Notes: generated from the sequence alone by a model not told the origin. DNA of 64,000 nucleotides from BOG-908 sp963850605 (GCA_963850605.1 CAWKLX010000007.1:310001-374000); one strand, 5' to 3'. Shown: positions 17,595 to 26,888, numbered from the stretch's first letter. Made by a program: numbers and translations.

Positions 17595-18260
17595 TCAGTC
17601 CGCGGCCAGGGCCATCGTTTTGCGGGCCTGCACCTTCTTGACATAATCCTCGGTCGCTTCACCCACCTGTTCGGCGTGATTGGCAAAGACGTGGTCGGCG
17701 CCAGCGAAGATGCGGTAGTCGACGGTCACGTTCTTCTGCGTGTTCAGCTTGTCCACCAGCTTGCGCACGGACGGCTCGGGAACCAGCTCGTCGGAATCAC
17801 CGTAAATCAGCAGCCCGCCGCAGGGGCAGGGCGCCAGGAAGCCGAAATCGTAGTGGCTGGCCGGGGGGGCGACCGAGATCCAGCCGGACACTTCGGGGCG
17901 GCGCATCAGGAGCTGCATGCCGACAAAGGCACCGAAGGAATAGCCGGCGATCCACAGCCCGCCATGGCTGGGATTGACCATCTGCATCCAGTCGAGAGCC
18001 GAGGCCGCATCACCGATTTCGCCGATGCCGCCATCATAGCGGCCCTGGCTGCGCCCGACCCCGCGAAAGTTGAAGCGCATTACCGAGAATCCGAGTTTTT
18101 GGAAACTCTGATACATCGTGTAAGTAATGCGGTTATTCATCGTTCCGCCATGCAAGGGATGCGGATGCATGATCAGCGCCAGGGGTGCGGCACTCTCCTT
18201 GCTATGGTGGTAGCGACCCTCCAGGCGCCCATCAGGGCCGGCGAACATCACCTCGGGCAT
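17595..18260 (-). CDS. Alpha/beta hydrolase
   Basis: A 221-residue alpha/beta-hydrolase of the small dienelactone-hydrolase-like group common in alphaproteobacteria. The N-terminal strand pair and HPHPLHGGTMNN oxyanion region are followed by FNFRGVGRSQG, the nucleophile elbow GYSFGAFVG (serine in G-x-S-x-G), an acid region in GDSDELVP and the histidine in GADHVFANH. The full triad is therefore present. The substrate is unknown. A longer frame starts at 18350, but MPEVMFAGPDGRLEGRY at 18260 is the common N-terminus. It is divergent from the cysteine-desulfurase operon across 250 bases; such a hydrolase is often found beside nifS-like genes in this group. Confidence 0.85.
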   Translation of the reverse strand: MPEVMFAGPDGRLEGRYHHSKESAAPLALIMHPHPLHGGTMNNRITYTMYQSFQKLGFSVMRFNFRGVGRSQGRYDGGIGEIGDAASALDWMQMVNPSHGGLWIAGYSFGAFVGMQLLMRRPEVSGWISVAPPASHYDFGFLAPCPCGGLLIYGDSDELVPEPSVRKLVDKLNTQKNVTVDYRIFAGADHVFANHAEQVGEATEDYVKKVQARKTMALAAD

Positions 18261-18510
18261 GTCTTCTTCGTTCTTCCATCGGCGCGCCGAGGCATGGCGC
18301 AGCCTTGTCTGCAGGCAACTCATCCGCGCGCGCATCGCCTCGCTCGTCACGGAAAACTAGGTCGGCTTGGCGGCGACGAATGCAGCAAATGCCTGCAAAC
18401 CAATCGACCACGCCAGGGCCAGCCGCAGATATAGGCAGGCCGGGCCTCAAGTTAACACTGAAATCGTCGCATGGCCTTCATGTTTCTCCCGCTTGGGTCC
18501 ACATGACGCG

Positions 18511-19581
18511 ATGATGATCTACCTGGATGCCAATGCAACCGAGCCGGTCAGGCCGGAGGCGCGCGCGGCGGCGCTGGCCGCGATGGGAATCACGGGGAAT
18601 GCATCGTCCGTTCACAGCGGCGGCCGGCGCGCACGCGCGACGCTGGAAGCCGCGCGGCGTGGGGTGGCGGCACGCTTGGGAGCCGCAGCAGCGGAGCTGG
18701 TATTCACGTCGGGCGGCACGGAAGCCGATGCGATGGCCGTCGCCGGCCTGGGCGCTGGCAGGCAAGTGCTGGTTGGCGCCACCGAACACGATGCCATACG
18801 CGCGGCCGCCCCGGGCGCACGGTCGGTGCCGGTGATGACGTCCGGCGAAGTGCGGCTGGACGCGTTGGAGGCGATGCTGCGGGACGGCCCGGCGCTGGTC
18901 TGCTTGATGCTCGCCAATAACGAGACGGGGGTTCTTCACCCCATCGCCGAGGCGGCCGCCCTGTGTCACGCCCATGGCGCGCTGCTGCATGTGGACGGGG
19001 TGCAGGCGGTCGGGCGCGTATCTGTCGATTTTGCGGCGCTCGGGGCGGACAGCCTGGCCATTTCCGGCCACAAGGCCGGCGGGATCGGCGGCGCCGGTGC
19101 GCTGATTTTCAGGCGCGACCTGCCGCTTGCTCCGCTGATCGCCGGCGGCGGGCAGGAGCGCGGACGGCGCGGCGGCACCCCTGCCCTTCCGGCTATCGCC
19201 TCGATGCACGCCGCATTGGAGGCGGCGTCGGGAGGCGCGGGCCACCTCGCATCCCTGCGCGACCGGATCGAGGCGGAATCGGACGCAGTGGTGTGCGGCG
19301 CGGGCGCTCGCCTGCCGAACACCACCTGCATTGCCTGGCCCGGCCTGCGCGCCGACGCCCAGGTGATCGCGCTCGACCTGGCCGGGATCGCGGTCTCAGC
19401 CGGGGCGGCTTGCAGCTCCGGCAAGGTCGCGCGCAGCCATGTGCTCGACGCCATGGGACTTTCAGAGTTGGCGGGCTGCGCCATCCGCGTGTCCCTGCCC
19501 TGGAATGCCAGCGAGGCGGATGCGGACGCGTTCATCGCGGCCTATCGCGGACTCACGCGCAAGGCGCGCGCGGCGGCATGA
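18511..19581 (+). CDS. Cysteine desulfurase, NifS/IscS-like (first of two)
   Basis: A 356-residue PLP-dependent aminotransferase class V enzyme that releases sulfur from cysteine as a persulfide for Fe-S cluster or thio-cofactor assembly. The N-terminal YLDANATEPVRPEA, the PLP lysine in ISGHKAGGIGGAG, the HVDGVQAVGR segment, and the catalytic cysteine in AGAACSSGK are all visible. It is about 30 residues shorter than the classical IscS and lacks its C-terminal extension. The start is ATG 18511 (or 18514). Its stop overlaps the ATG of a second desulfurase (ATGA), and a ferredoxin gene follows, so it belongs to an Fe-S operon. Confidence 0.9.
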   Translation: MMIYLDANATEPVRPEARAAALAAMGITGNASSVHSGGRRARATLEAARRGVAARLGAAAAELVFTSGGTEADAMAVAGLGAGRQVLVGATEHDAIRAAAPGARSVPVMTSGEVRLDALEAMLRDGPALVCLMLANNETGVLHPIAEAAALCHAHGALLHVDGVQAVGRVSVDFAALGADSLAISGHKAGGIGGAGALIFRRDLPLAPLIAGGGQERGRRGGTPALPAIASMHAALEAASGGAGHLASLRDRIEAESDAVVCGAGARLPNTTCIAWPGLRADAQVIALDLAGIAVSAGAACSSGKVARSHVLDAMGLSELAGCAIRVSLPWNASEADADAFIAAYRGLTRKARAAA

Positions 19582-20730
19582 TCTACCTCGACAACCAGGC
19601 GACCACGCCGTGCGACCCTCGCGTCGTGCAGGCGATGCTGCCCTATTTTTCGGAGTGGTTCGGCAACCCGCACAGCGCCGAGCACGCGATGGGCCGGCGC
19701 TCGGCCGATGCGGTGGAGCAGGCGCGGGCGGAGGTGGCCGCCCTGATAGGAGCCGAGCCGCGCGAGATCGTCTTCACGTCGGGCGCCACCGAAGTCGAAC
19801 AATTTGGCCATCAAGGGCGCCGCCCGCCATGCCGGCCCGGGCGGGCGGGGGCGCGTGATAACCCTGGCCACCGAGCATAAATGCGTGCTGGAGAGCGTGC
19901 GCGACCTGGGCGACGAGGGCTTCGAGCCGGTGATCCTGCCGGTGGAGAGAAACGGCCTGGTAGACCTGGAACGGCTGGCCGACGCGCTGCGCACGCCGAC
20001 GCTGCTGGTCAGCGTCATGGCGGTCAACAACGAGACTGGCATTCTCCAGGACCTGTCCGCCATCGCCGCGCTTGCGCGGGGCGCCGGGGCGCTGGTGCAT
20101 TCCGACCTGGCGCAGGCAGCCGGGCGTATCCCGATCGATGCGGACGGCATGGGCCTGCATCTGGCCTCGCTGAGCGGCCACAAGATCTATGGTCCGAGAG
20201 GGATTGGCGCGCTGTATGTCCGGCGGCGCCCACGCGTGCGGCTGAAACCGCTGTTTTCGGGCGGTGGCCAGGAGCGCGGGTTTCGCTCCGGCAGCGTGCC
20301 CGCGCCGCTGGCGGTGGGGTTCGGCGTGGCCGCACGGCTGGCCGCCCAGGAGATGAAGGCCGACACGGACCGCATCGCCGCCTTGCGCGACCGGTTCTTT
20401 CACGCGCTGGCGGAGGCCATACCTGGCGTGCGCCAGAACAATGCGCAGGCGCCGCACATCGCCGGTAACCTCAGCCTGCGCTTCCCCGGCCGGCGCGCGA
20501 CGGACATTTTGGCGGCTTGCCCTACCCTGTGCTTGTCCACCGGGTCGGCCTGCACCTCGGCCGACCTGACGCCCAGCCACGTGCTGACCGCGATGGACCT
20601 GACGCGCGCGGAAGCGGCCTCCAGCTTGCGCGTGGGTATTGGACGTTTTACCTCCGCCGCCGATATCGATACGGCCGCCGCGCTGTTGAGCGAGGCGTGC
20701 CGCCACGTGCCCCATTTGATCGAGGCCTAG
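19578..20730 (+). pseudogene. Cysteine desulfurase IscS-like (second of two), frameshifted
   Basis: About 384 codons in two frames. The first part from ATG 19578 reads IYLDNQATTPCDPRVVQAML, a textbook cysteine-desulfurase N-terminus, up to IVFTSGATE. There one extra G at 19794 shifts the frame: the protein resumes as SNNLAIKGAARHAG. The rest is intact: ATEHKCVLESV, VMAVNNETGILQ, the PLP lysine in SLSGHKIYGPRGIGA, and catalytic cysteine region STGSACTSAD. Length is 3n+1, matching a single-base insertion. If real, the cell would depend on the upstream paralogue; if a sequence error, the gene is functional. It sits between the first desulfurase (4-base overlap) and the ferredoxin (7 bases). Confidence 0.85.
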
Positions 20731-20737
20731 CAGCGCC

Positions 20738-21067
20738 ATGCCCAAGATGACTTTTGTCGAACGCGACGGCGCCGCCCGCGAGGTCGACGCGCCTCTCGGC
20801 CTGTCGGTGCTGGAGATCGCGCATAAACATGGGGTGGATGTCGAGGGCGCCTGCGAAGGGTCGCTGGCCTGCTCCACCTGTCATGTGGTGGTGGACCCGG
20901 CCTGGTATGGCCGGCTGGCGAAGGCGACCGAGGACGAGGAGGACATGCTCGACCTGGCGTTCGGGCTGCAGGCGACCAGCCGGCTGGGCTGCCAGATCGT
21001 GATGACGCCCGAGCTGGACGGGCTGACGGTGAAGTTGCCGGCCGGCACACGCAACCAGCAGGGCTGA
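20738..21067 (+). CDS. fdx: ISC-type 2Fe-2S ferredoxin
   Basis: A 109-residue adrenodoxin-like ferredoxin that delivers electrons during Fe-S cluster biogenesis. The four cluster cysteines are C39, C45, C48 (in CEGSLACSTC) and C85 (in RLGCQI), with the acidic partner-docking helix EDEEDMLDLAF between them. The length is typical. It closes the cysteine-desulfurase operon, which supports a role in cluster assembly rather than in P450 electron transfer. Its TGA overlaps the ATG of the acyl-CoA ligase gene (at base 21067). Confidence 0.93.
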   Translation: MPKMTFVERDGAAREVDAPLGLSVLEIAHKHGVDVEGACEGSLACSTCHVVVDPAWYGRLAKATEDEEDMLDLAFGLQATSRLGCQIVMTPELDGLTVKLPAGTRNQQG

Positions 21068-22749
21068 TGTTGCTCCAGGTGTCGCCGCCCGACCTCTCAC
21101 CCAGGCTGGTCACGTCCTTTCTGGAGGATACCGTCCGCGACTACCCGGCCAGCCGCGCCATCGATTTTCTGGGGCGCGGCTGGACTTACGCCCAGTTGGG
21201 CCGCGCGGTGGAGCGCGCAGCCGCCGGGCTGCAATCCATTGGCGTGGTGCCTGGCACCCGCGTGGGCTTGTGTCTGCCGAACACGCCCTACTCGGTCATC
21301 TACTTTTTTGCGGTGCTCCGTTGCGGCGCCATCGTCGTCAATTTCAATCCGCTCTATGTCGAGCGCGAGCTGGCGCACCAGATCACCGATTCCGGGACCG
21401 AGGTGATGGTCACGATTGACCTTGCCGCGATCTATCCGAAGGTGGCGGCGGTGGCTGGTCGCACCGGGCTGCGCAAGATCGTCGTGTGTTCGATGGCGGG
21501 CGCCTTGCCGCCCGGCAAGGGCGTGCTGTTCCGCATGACGCGGCGTGCCGATCTGGCGCGGCTGCCCGCCGACGGTGTCACCGTCCGCGCGGCGATCCTC
21601 GAGCGCCGTGCCGGCGTGCGGCGCGCGGAAAGGATCGATCCGTCGCAGGTGGCGGTGCTGCAATATACCGGGGGCACGACCGGGGTGCCGAAAGCGGCCG
21701 AGCTGACGCATGCAAATCTTTCGGCCAATGCGCGCCAGGTGTCGCATGCGATGGGCAACCGGCCGCATGGGCAGGATCGCGTGCTGGGCGTGCTGCCGCT
21801 GTTCCATGTCTTTGCGCTGACGTCTGTCATGATCGTGGGCGTGCAGACCGCGTCCGAGATGGTGTTGCTGCCGCGCTTCGAACTGGCCCAGTTGCTGGCT
21901 ACCGTGGTCCGCCGCCGGCCGACCATGTTTCCCGCCGTGCCCACGATCTATTCCGCGCTGCTGGAAGCCGTGTCCCGTGGTGGCGTGGATCTGGGATGCC
22001 TGGACATGTGCATGTCGGGCGGGGCTTCCCTGCCGACCGAGATACGCGCGCGGTTCATGGCCGCGACCGGATGCTGGCTGATGGAGGGGTATGGGCTGTC
22101 CGAGACGTCACCCGTGGTCTCGTTCACCCCGCCGGGCGCGCCCTACAAGGAGGGATCGATCGGCCTGCCGGTTCCGGGCACCGTGATCGAGATAAGGTCG
22201 GTGGACGATGTGGCCCGCGTGCTGGGCCCGGGTGAGCGCGGCGAGATTTGCGTGCGCGGCCCCCAGGTGATGCGTGGCTACTGGGGCCGTCCGGACGAGA
22301 CGGCGCAGGTGATGGTGGATGGCGCCCTACGGACCGGCGATGTCGGCTATGTGGACGAGGATGGCTATGTGTTCCTGGTCGACCGGATCAAGGATGTCAT
22401 CATCGCCGGCGGCTACAACGTGTATCCGCGCGTGCTGGAGGAGGCGCTGTACCAGCACGCGTCCGTGCGCGAGGCGGTGGTGATTGGGGTACCGGACGCC
22501 TACCGCGGCCAGGCGCCGAAGGCGTTCGTGACCCTGAAAGAGGGGCGCAGCGCGACGCCGGAGGAACTACGGACGTTCCTGGGCGGGTTCGTGTCCAAGA
22601 TCGAGCTGCCGCGGGAGATCGAGATCCGCGATGAGCTGCCGAAGACGGCGATCGGCAAGCTGTCGAAGAAAGAGCTGGTGGCCGAGGAGCACGCCCGCGC
22701 GCAGGCTTCTTCCGTCCTGGCAACGCGGGAGAAATCCTCATGCACGTGA
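21067..22749 (+). CDS. fadD: Long-chain acyl-CoA synthetase (AMP-dependent ligase)
   Basis: A 560-residue ANL-superfamily enzyme that activates fatty acids through an acyl-adenylate to acyl-CoA. The P-loop is YTGGTTGVPKAAELTH (near residue 200), the adenine-binding motif is EGYGLSETSP, the hinge aspartate segment is TGDVGYVDEDGYVFLVDR, and the C-terminal catalytic lysine lies in LPKTAIGKLSKKEL. Overall it is like FadD of alphaproteobacteria. The ATG overlaps the ferredoxin stop codon, so it is probably cotranscribed though functionally unrelated. Chain-length preference cannot be read from sequence. Convergent with the GAF-type reductase gene. Confidence 0.92.
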   Translation: MLLQVSPPDLSPRLVTSFLEDTVRDYPASRAIDFLGRGWTYAQLGRAVERAAAGLQSIGVVPGTRVGLCLPNTPYSVIYFFAVLRCGAIVVNFNPLYVERELAHQITDSGTEVMVTIDLAAIYPKVAAVAGRTGLRKIVVCSMAGALPPGKGVLFRMTRRADLARLPADGVTVRAAILERRAGVRRAERIDPSQVAVLQYTGGTTGVPKAAELTHANLSANARQVSHAMGNRPHGQDRVLGVLPLFHVFALTSVMIVGVQTASEMVLLPRFELAQLLATVVRRRPTMFPAVPTIYSALLEAVSRGGVDLGCLDMCMSGGASLPTEIRARFMAATGCWLMEGYGLSETSPVVSFTPPGAPYKEGSIGLPVPGTVIEIRSVDDVARVLGPGERGEICVRGPQVMRGYWGRPDETAQVMVDGALRTGDVGYVDEDGYVFLVDRIKDVIIAGGYNVYPRVLEEALYQHASVREAVVIGVPDAYRGQAPKAFVTLKEGRSATPEELRTFLGGFVSKIELPREIEIRDELPKTAIGKLSKKELVAEEHARAQASSVLATREKSSCT

Positions 22750-22785
22750 CGGCTGCGGGGCATTGAGGCCCGCGGGCCGGTTCGA

Positions 22786-23241
22786 CTACGTATGGAGATC
22801 AGCCTCGTAGGCGCGCGCGATCGCCTCGAACAGAAGGCGCTCATCCGGGCCGAAGCGGTCGCGTTCCGGGCTGTCGATATCGAGCACGCCGGCGATCCTG
22901 CCCGCCTCATGAACGGGCACCACGATCTCGGATTCCGAGGCGCTGTCGCAGGCGATGTGGCCTTCGAATTCATGAACATTGGGAACGACAACGGTCTCCC
23001 CGCGCAGGGCGGCGGTGCCGCACACCCCCTCGCCCAGCCTGATGCGGGTGCAGGCGGGCAGGCCCTGGAAAGGGCCCACCACCAGGGTTCCGCCGCGCAG
23101 GAAGTAGAAGCCGGCCCAGTTCAGGCGGGGCACGCGGGCCATGATCAAGGCCGACGTATTGGCCGCACGGGCGACCGTATCCGTCTCGCCGGCGAGGAGG
23201 GCGGCCAGCTCGGCCAGGATATCTTCGTAGTCGGTTCGCAT
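22786..23241 (-). CDS. msrC: Free methionine-(R)-sulfoxide reductase (GAF-domain fRMsr)
   Basis: A 151-residue GAF-domain enzyme that reduces free methionine-R-sulfoxide. The three conserved cysteines are present: C64 (LPACTRI), C74 (GEGVCGTA) and C98 (HIACDSASESEIV); relatives use these for the catalytic disulfide relay. WAGFYFLRGG and GVLDIDSPE are also typical. An open frame of 32 more codons lies upstream but would run through the divergent dps promoter; MRTDYEDILAEL at 23241 is the better start. It is divergent from dps by 88 bases, and both genes serve oxidative-stress defence. Confidence 0.9.
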   Translation of the reverse strand: MRTDYEDILAELAALLAGETDTVARAANTSALIMARVPRLNWAGFYFLRGGTLVVGPFQGLPACTRIRLGEGVCGTAALRGETVVVPNVHEFEGHIACDSASESEIVVPVHEAGRIAGVLDIDSPERDRFGPDERLLFEAIARAYEADLHT

Positions 23242-23329
23242 GGGGGCCGCATAGCACCTTCCCGATGGTCCTCGGAACAACGCTCGGCAAGCTGCGTTGT
23301 GCGCGACACCTGGAACAAAGGAGAAAACG

Positions 23330-23887
23330 ATGGCCAAGTCAGCCGCTGCGGGTCAGACCGATCCGCGCACCCATCGCATGCATCGTACCCGCAATAATCT
23401 GTCGTCCAACGCCAAGGCGACCTCGATCGATCTGCTGAATGCGCGACTCTCGGACGGTATCGACCTCGCTTTGGCCACCAAGCAGGCGCACTGGAACCTG
23501 AAGGGGCCGCAATTTATCGGCATCCACCTGATGCTGGACGGGTTTCGGGAAGAGCAGGACGAGTGGAACGACTCGATGGCCGAGCGGTCGGTCCAGTTGG
23601 GCGGGACGGCGTTGGGCACGACCCAGACGGTGGGCCAGATGACCAAGCTGCCGCCCTATCCGACCGACACCTACGCGATCGCCGACCATTTGGCCGCGCT
23701 GATCGACCGGTATTCGCAATACGGCAATTCGCTGCATGAGAGCATCGACCAGGCGGACGAGGCGGGGGACGCGGACACCGCCGACCTGTTCACCGAGGTA
23801 TCGCGCGGCATCGACAAGCAGCTGTGGTTCCTGGAAGCGCATGTGCAGGAGCCGACCGGCCAGCTGCGCGACGGCGACGGCAAGTAG
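23330..23887 (+). CDS. dps: DNA-starvation/stationary-phase protection protein Dps
   Basis: A 185-residue ferritin-like protein that forms dodecamers, oxidises and stores iron with hydrogen peroxide, and may coat DNA. The ferroxidase-site signature is clear: TKQAHWNLKGPQFIGIH and MLDGFREEQDEWND, with the conserved His, Asp and Glu residues. The basic N-terminal tail (HRMHRTRNN) may contact DNA. AAAGGAG lies 7-8 bases before ATG 23330, a strong ribosome site; a start 11 codons upstream is less likely. Divergent from the sulfoxide reductase. Its stop codon touches a long inverted repeat that reaches into parE. Confidence 0.94.
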   Translation: MAKSAAAGQTDPRTHRMHRTRNNLSSNAKATSIDLLNARLSDGIDLALATKQAHWNLKGPQFIGIHLMLDGFREEQDEWNDSMAERSVQLGGTALGTTQTVGQMTKLPPYPTDTYAIADHLAALIDRYSQYGNSLHESIDQADEAGDADTADLFTEVSRGIDKQLWFLEAHVQEPTGQLRDGDGK

Positions 23888-23983
23888 GCGGTCGTCGGTC
23901 GTCAGTCGTCGGAGGATCGGGTATAGCCGGGCTCCTATTCTGAACCGAGTTCTGATGACCGACGACCGACGACCGACGACCGC
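23888..23983. repeat. Long inverted repeat between dps and parE, overlapping the parE start
   Basis: GGTCGTCGGTCGTCAGTCGTCGG region at 23890-23912 (key unit GGTCGTC) pairs with 23959-23981 (three GACGACC units) with one mismatch; two flanking bases extend the stem to about 25 bp. The loop of 46 bases holds the parE ATG at 23955, just before the second arm. The second arm encodes parE codons 2-10. It could act as a terminator for dps or limit parE translation. Confidence 0.6.
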
Positions 23984-25964
23984 GTCCGACTTGTTTGGGA
24001 GCAGCCAGCAGGCCAGGAGCGGCCAGGACTATACCGCCCAGGACATCGAGGTGCTGGAGGGGCTAGAGCCGGTGCGGCGCCGGCCCGGCATGTATGTGGG
24101 CGGCACGGACGAGGCCGCCCTGCACCATCTGGCGTCCGAGATCATCGACAACGCGATGGACGAGGCGGTGGCGGGGCACGCGAGTTTCATCGACGTGTCG
24201 CTGGCATCGGGCAACACTCTGACGGTGCGCGATAACGGGCGCGGCATTCCCACCGATCCGCACCCGAAATTTCCGAAGAAAAGCGCGCTCGAGGTGATCC
24301 TGACGACGCTGCACTCCGGCGGCAAGTTCGGCGGCAAGGTGTACGACACGTCGGGCGGGTTGCACGGGGTTGGCAGTTCGGTGGTCAACGCGTTGTCGGA
24401 GTCGCTGGAGGTGGAGGTGGCGCGCGACCGGGTGCTGTATCGGCAATCCTATGCGCGCGGCGTGCCGACGACGAAGCTGGTCAATGCTGGGGCGGTGCAG
24501 AACCGGCGCGGCACGATGTTCCGCTTCAGGCCGGACCGGCAGATTTTCGGCGATCTGAGTTTTTCGCCAGCGCGGCTCTACAAACTTTGCCGTTCCAAGG
24601 CCTACCTGTTCCGTGGCGTGGAAATTCGCTGGTCGTGCGATGCCAAGCTGATCGGGCCGCGCGACGAGACGCCGGCCGAGGCGGTGCTGCATTTTCCGGG
24701 CGGGCTGCGCGACAGCCTTGAGGCCGATATTGCCGGAGAGGCGCAGGCGCTGGGAAAGATTTGGGCGGGCGAGGCCAATCTGCCTGACGCGCCCGATGGG
24801 CGTTCGTCTGGGCGGGTGGAGTGGGCGGTCACCTGGCTGGAGCAGGGCGACGGTTTCTTGAGTTCTTATACCAACACGGTGCCGACGCCGCAGGGCGGCA
24901 CGCACGAGACCGGTTTTCGGAATGCGCTGCTGAAATCCCTGCGTGGCTGGGGCGAGCAGCGGGCGCAGAAACGGGCGCAGGCGGTGACCGCGGACGACGT
25001 GATGGGACAGCTCGCGGCAAAGCTGTCGGTGTTCTTGCGCGACCCGCAATTCCAGGGCCAGACGAAGGAGAAGCTTACGAATCCGGAGGCGATACGTCTG
25101 GTGGAGACGGCGTTGCGCGACCGGTTCGACCATTTTCTGGCGGGCGACCCGGCACAGGCTGATAATCTGCTGGCGTTCGTGATCGAGCGCGCCGAGGAGC
25201 GTCTTCGCCGGAAGGAACAGAAGGAGACGCCGCGCAAATCGGCGACGCGTCGATTGCGTCTGCCGGGGAAATTGACGGATTGCACCAAAGAAGGTGTGGC
25301 CGAGACGGAAATTTTTCTGGTCGAGGGCGATAGCGCCGGCGGCTCGGCCAAACAGGCGCGCAATCGCGAGACGCAGGCGATCTTGCCGCTGAAAGGCAAG
25401 ATTTTGAACGTCGCCAGTGCCAGCACCGAGAAATTGCGGCAGAACCAGGAGCTGCGCGACCTGGTGGAGGCGCTGGGGTGCGGCATCGGTGACCGGTATG
25501 ACGCGACGAAATTGCGGTATGGCCGCGTCATCATCTTAACGGACGCCGACGTGGACGGGGCGCATATCGCCTCGTTGCTGATGACGTTCTTTTATCGCGA
25601 GTTGCCGGCGCTGATACGCGATGGGCGGGTGTATCTTGCGCGGCCGCCGCTGTATCGGCTGACGCAGGGGGCCAAGTCTGTGTACGCGATGACAGACCAG
25701 GACCGGGACCGCAAGATGAAGGCGTTCAAGGCGGGCGCGAAAGTCGATATCAGCCGGTTCAAGGGGTTGGGCGAGATGCCGGCGGCGGCCCTGAAGGAGA
25801 CAACCATGGATCCGGCTAAGCGCACGCTCCTCAAGGTGGTTATTCCGGCTGAGGATCGGGCGGAGACGGCCTCGCTGGTGGAATCGCTGATGGGCCGCAA
25901 GCCGGAGCTGCGTTTCGCGTTCATCCAGGAAAATGCTCGGACCGTTGAACAGCTGGATGTCTGA
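23955..25964 (+). CDS. parE: DNA topoisomerase IV subunit B
   Basis: A 669-residue type IIA topoisomerase ATPase subunit that decatenates daughter chromosomes with ParC. The GHKL ATPase domain shows EIIDNAMDEAVAG, DNGRGIPTDPHP, and GGKFGGKVYDTSGGLHGVG; the TOPRIM domain shows EGDSAGGSAKQARNR, LPLKGKILN and DADVDGAHI; the C-terminal end has RFKGLGEMP and TLLKV. A PLKGK rather than PLRGK and no long insert favour ParE over GyrB. The frame is open further upstream within dps, but MTDDRRPTTASDLF at 23955 is the natural start. A long inverted repeat spans the start region. The stop overlaps the murQ ATG. Confidence 0.95.
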   Translation: MTDDRRPTTASDLFGSSQQARSGQDYTAQDIEVLEGLEPVRRRPGMYVGGTDEAALHHLASEIIDNAMDEAVAGHASFIDVSLASGNTLTVRDNGRGIPTDPHPKFPKKSALEVILTTLHSGGKFGGKVYDTSGGLHGVGSSVVNALSESLEVEVARDRVLYRQSYARGVPTTKLVNAGAVQNRRGTMFRFRPDRQIFGDLSFSPARLYKLCRSKAYLFRGVEIRWSCDAKLIGPRDETPAEAVLHFPGGLRDSLEADIAGEAQALGKIWAGEANLPDAPDGRSSGRVEWAVTWLEQGDGFLSSYTNTVPTPQGGTHETGFRNALLKSLRGWGEQRAQKRAQAVTADDVMGQLAAKLSVFLRDPQFQGQTKEKLTNPEAIRLVETALRDRFDHFLAGDPAQADNLLAFVIERAEERLRRKEQKETPRKSATRRLRLPGKLTDCTKEGVAETEIFLVEGDSAGGSAKQARNRETQAILPLKGKILNVASASTEKLRQNQELRDLVEALGCGIGDRYDATKLRYGRVIILTDADVDGAHIASLLMTFFYRELPALIRDGRVYLARPPLYRLTQGAKSVYAMTDQDRDRKMKAFKAGAKVDISRFKGLGEMPAAALKETTMDPAKRTLLKVVIPAEDRAETASLVESLMGRKPELRFAFIQENARTVEQLDV

Positions 25965-26886
25965 GGGGCAGGTGGCAGGGGTCAGTCTTCCGCCGGCAGA
26001 GTTGCTGCCTTCGACAGAGGGGGTGGATCCGCGGTATTTGGCATTGGACGAATGGCCCACCGGTGTCGCGTTGGAAGCGCTGTGGGAGGCGCAGATGTCG
26101 GCGGTGGCGGCGGTTCGCGACGCGTTGCCGGCGATCGCGGCGGCGGCCGAGGCGGCTGCGGGGCGGCTGCGCCGGGGCGGGCGGCTGATCTATTGCGGGG
26201 CCGGCACGTCGGGCCGGATCGGGGTGCAGGACGGGGCGGAATTGCCGCCGACTTTCGATTGGCCGGAGGACCGGCTGGGGTTGTTGATCGCCGGCGGGGC
26301 CGAGGCGCTGACGCGGGCGGTGGAGGGTGCCGAGGACCGGGCCGATCTGGCCCGCGCCGATATGGGCGCACAGGCTGTGGGGCCGGGCGACGTAGTGGTG
26401 GGGTTGGCGGCCAGCGGTGGCACGCCGTACGTGCTGGCTTGCATGGCGCTGGCCCGCGGGGCGGGGGCGCTGACGGTGGGGGTTGCCAATAGCGCGGGCG
26501 CCAGACTGCTGGAGGCGGCGGATCATCCGATCCTGGTGCGGACCGGGGCCGAGCCGGTGGCTGGATCGACGCGGCTGAAGGCGGGGACGGCGCAGAAGGT
26601 GGTGCTGAACCTGTTTTCGACGGCGGTGATGCTGCGCCTGGGCCGGGTTTTTCAGGGCCGCATGGTGGACATGGTGGCGCGCAACGACAAGCTGCGCGCG
26701 CGCGCGGTGCGGATGGTGCGGGAGTTGGCCGGATGCGACGATTTGGCCGCCCGGGACGCGCTGGCGCAGGCGGGCGGGCGGACGAAGCTGGCCGTGCTGC
26801 TGCTGCGGGGGATTTCGTTGGCGGAGGCGGAGGCGTTGTTGGCGCGGCACGACGGGCATCTGGGCGCCGCGTTGACGGGGGCGTAG
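25957..26886 (+). CDS. murQ: N-acetylmuramic acid 6-phosphate etherase
   Basis: A 309-residue SIS-domain lyase that cleaves the lactyl ether of MurNAc-6-phosphate to GlcNAc-6-phosphate during cell-wall recycling. The family start region is STEGVDPRYLALDEW (like STE..N....dD). The sugar-phosphate-binding segment is YCGAGTSGRIGVQDGAELPPTF, followed by GLAASGGTPYV and EPVAGSTRLKAGTAQKVVLN. The start ATG 25957 overlaps the parE stop (ATGTCTGA); an ATG 8 codons earlier is possible. AnmK and other recycling genes are not in view, and coupling to parE is unusual. Confidence 0.93.
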   Translation: MSEGQVAGVSLPPAELLPSTEGVDPRYLALDEWPTGVALEALWEAQMSAVAAVRDALPAIAAAAEAAAGRLRRGGRLIYCGAGTSGRIGVQDGAELPPTFDWPEDRLGLLIAGGAEALTRAVEGAEDRADLARADMGAQAVGPGDVVVGLAASGGTPYVLACMALARGAGALTVGVANSAGARLLEAADHPILVRTGAEPVAGSTRLKAGTAQKVVLNLFSTAVMLRLGRVFQGRMVDMVARNDKLRARAVRMVRELAGCDDLAARDALAQAGGRTKLAVLLLRGISLAEAEALLARHDGHLGAALTGA

Positions 26887-26888
26887 GG

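Noticed and set aside
23890..23981. Heptamer repeats near parE considered as a CRISPR-like or direct-repeat array
   Set aside because: Only three adjacent 7-base units per arm, no spacers, and the arms are inverted, so it is a hairpin and not an array.
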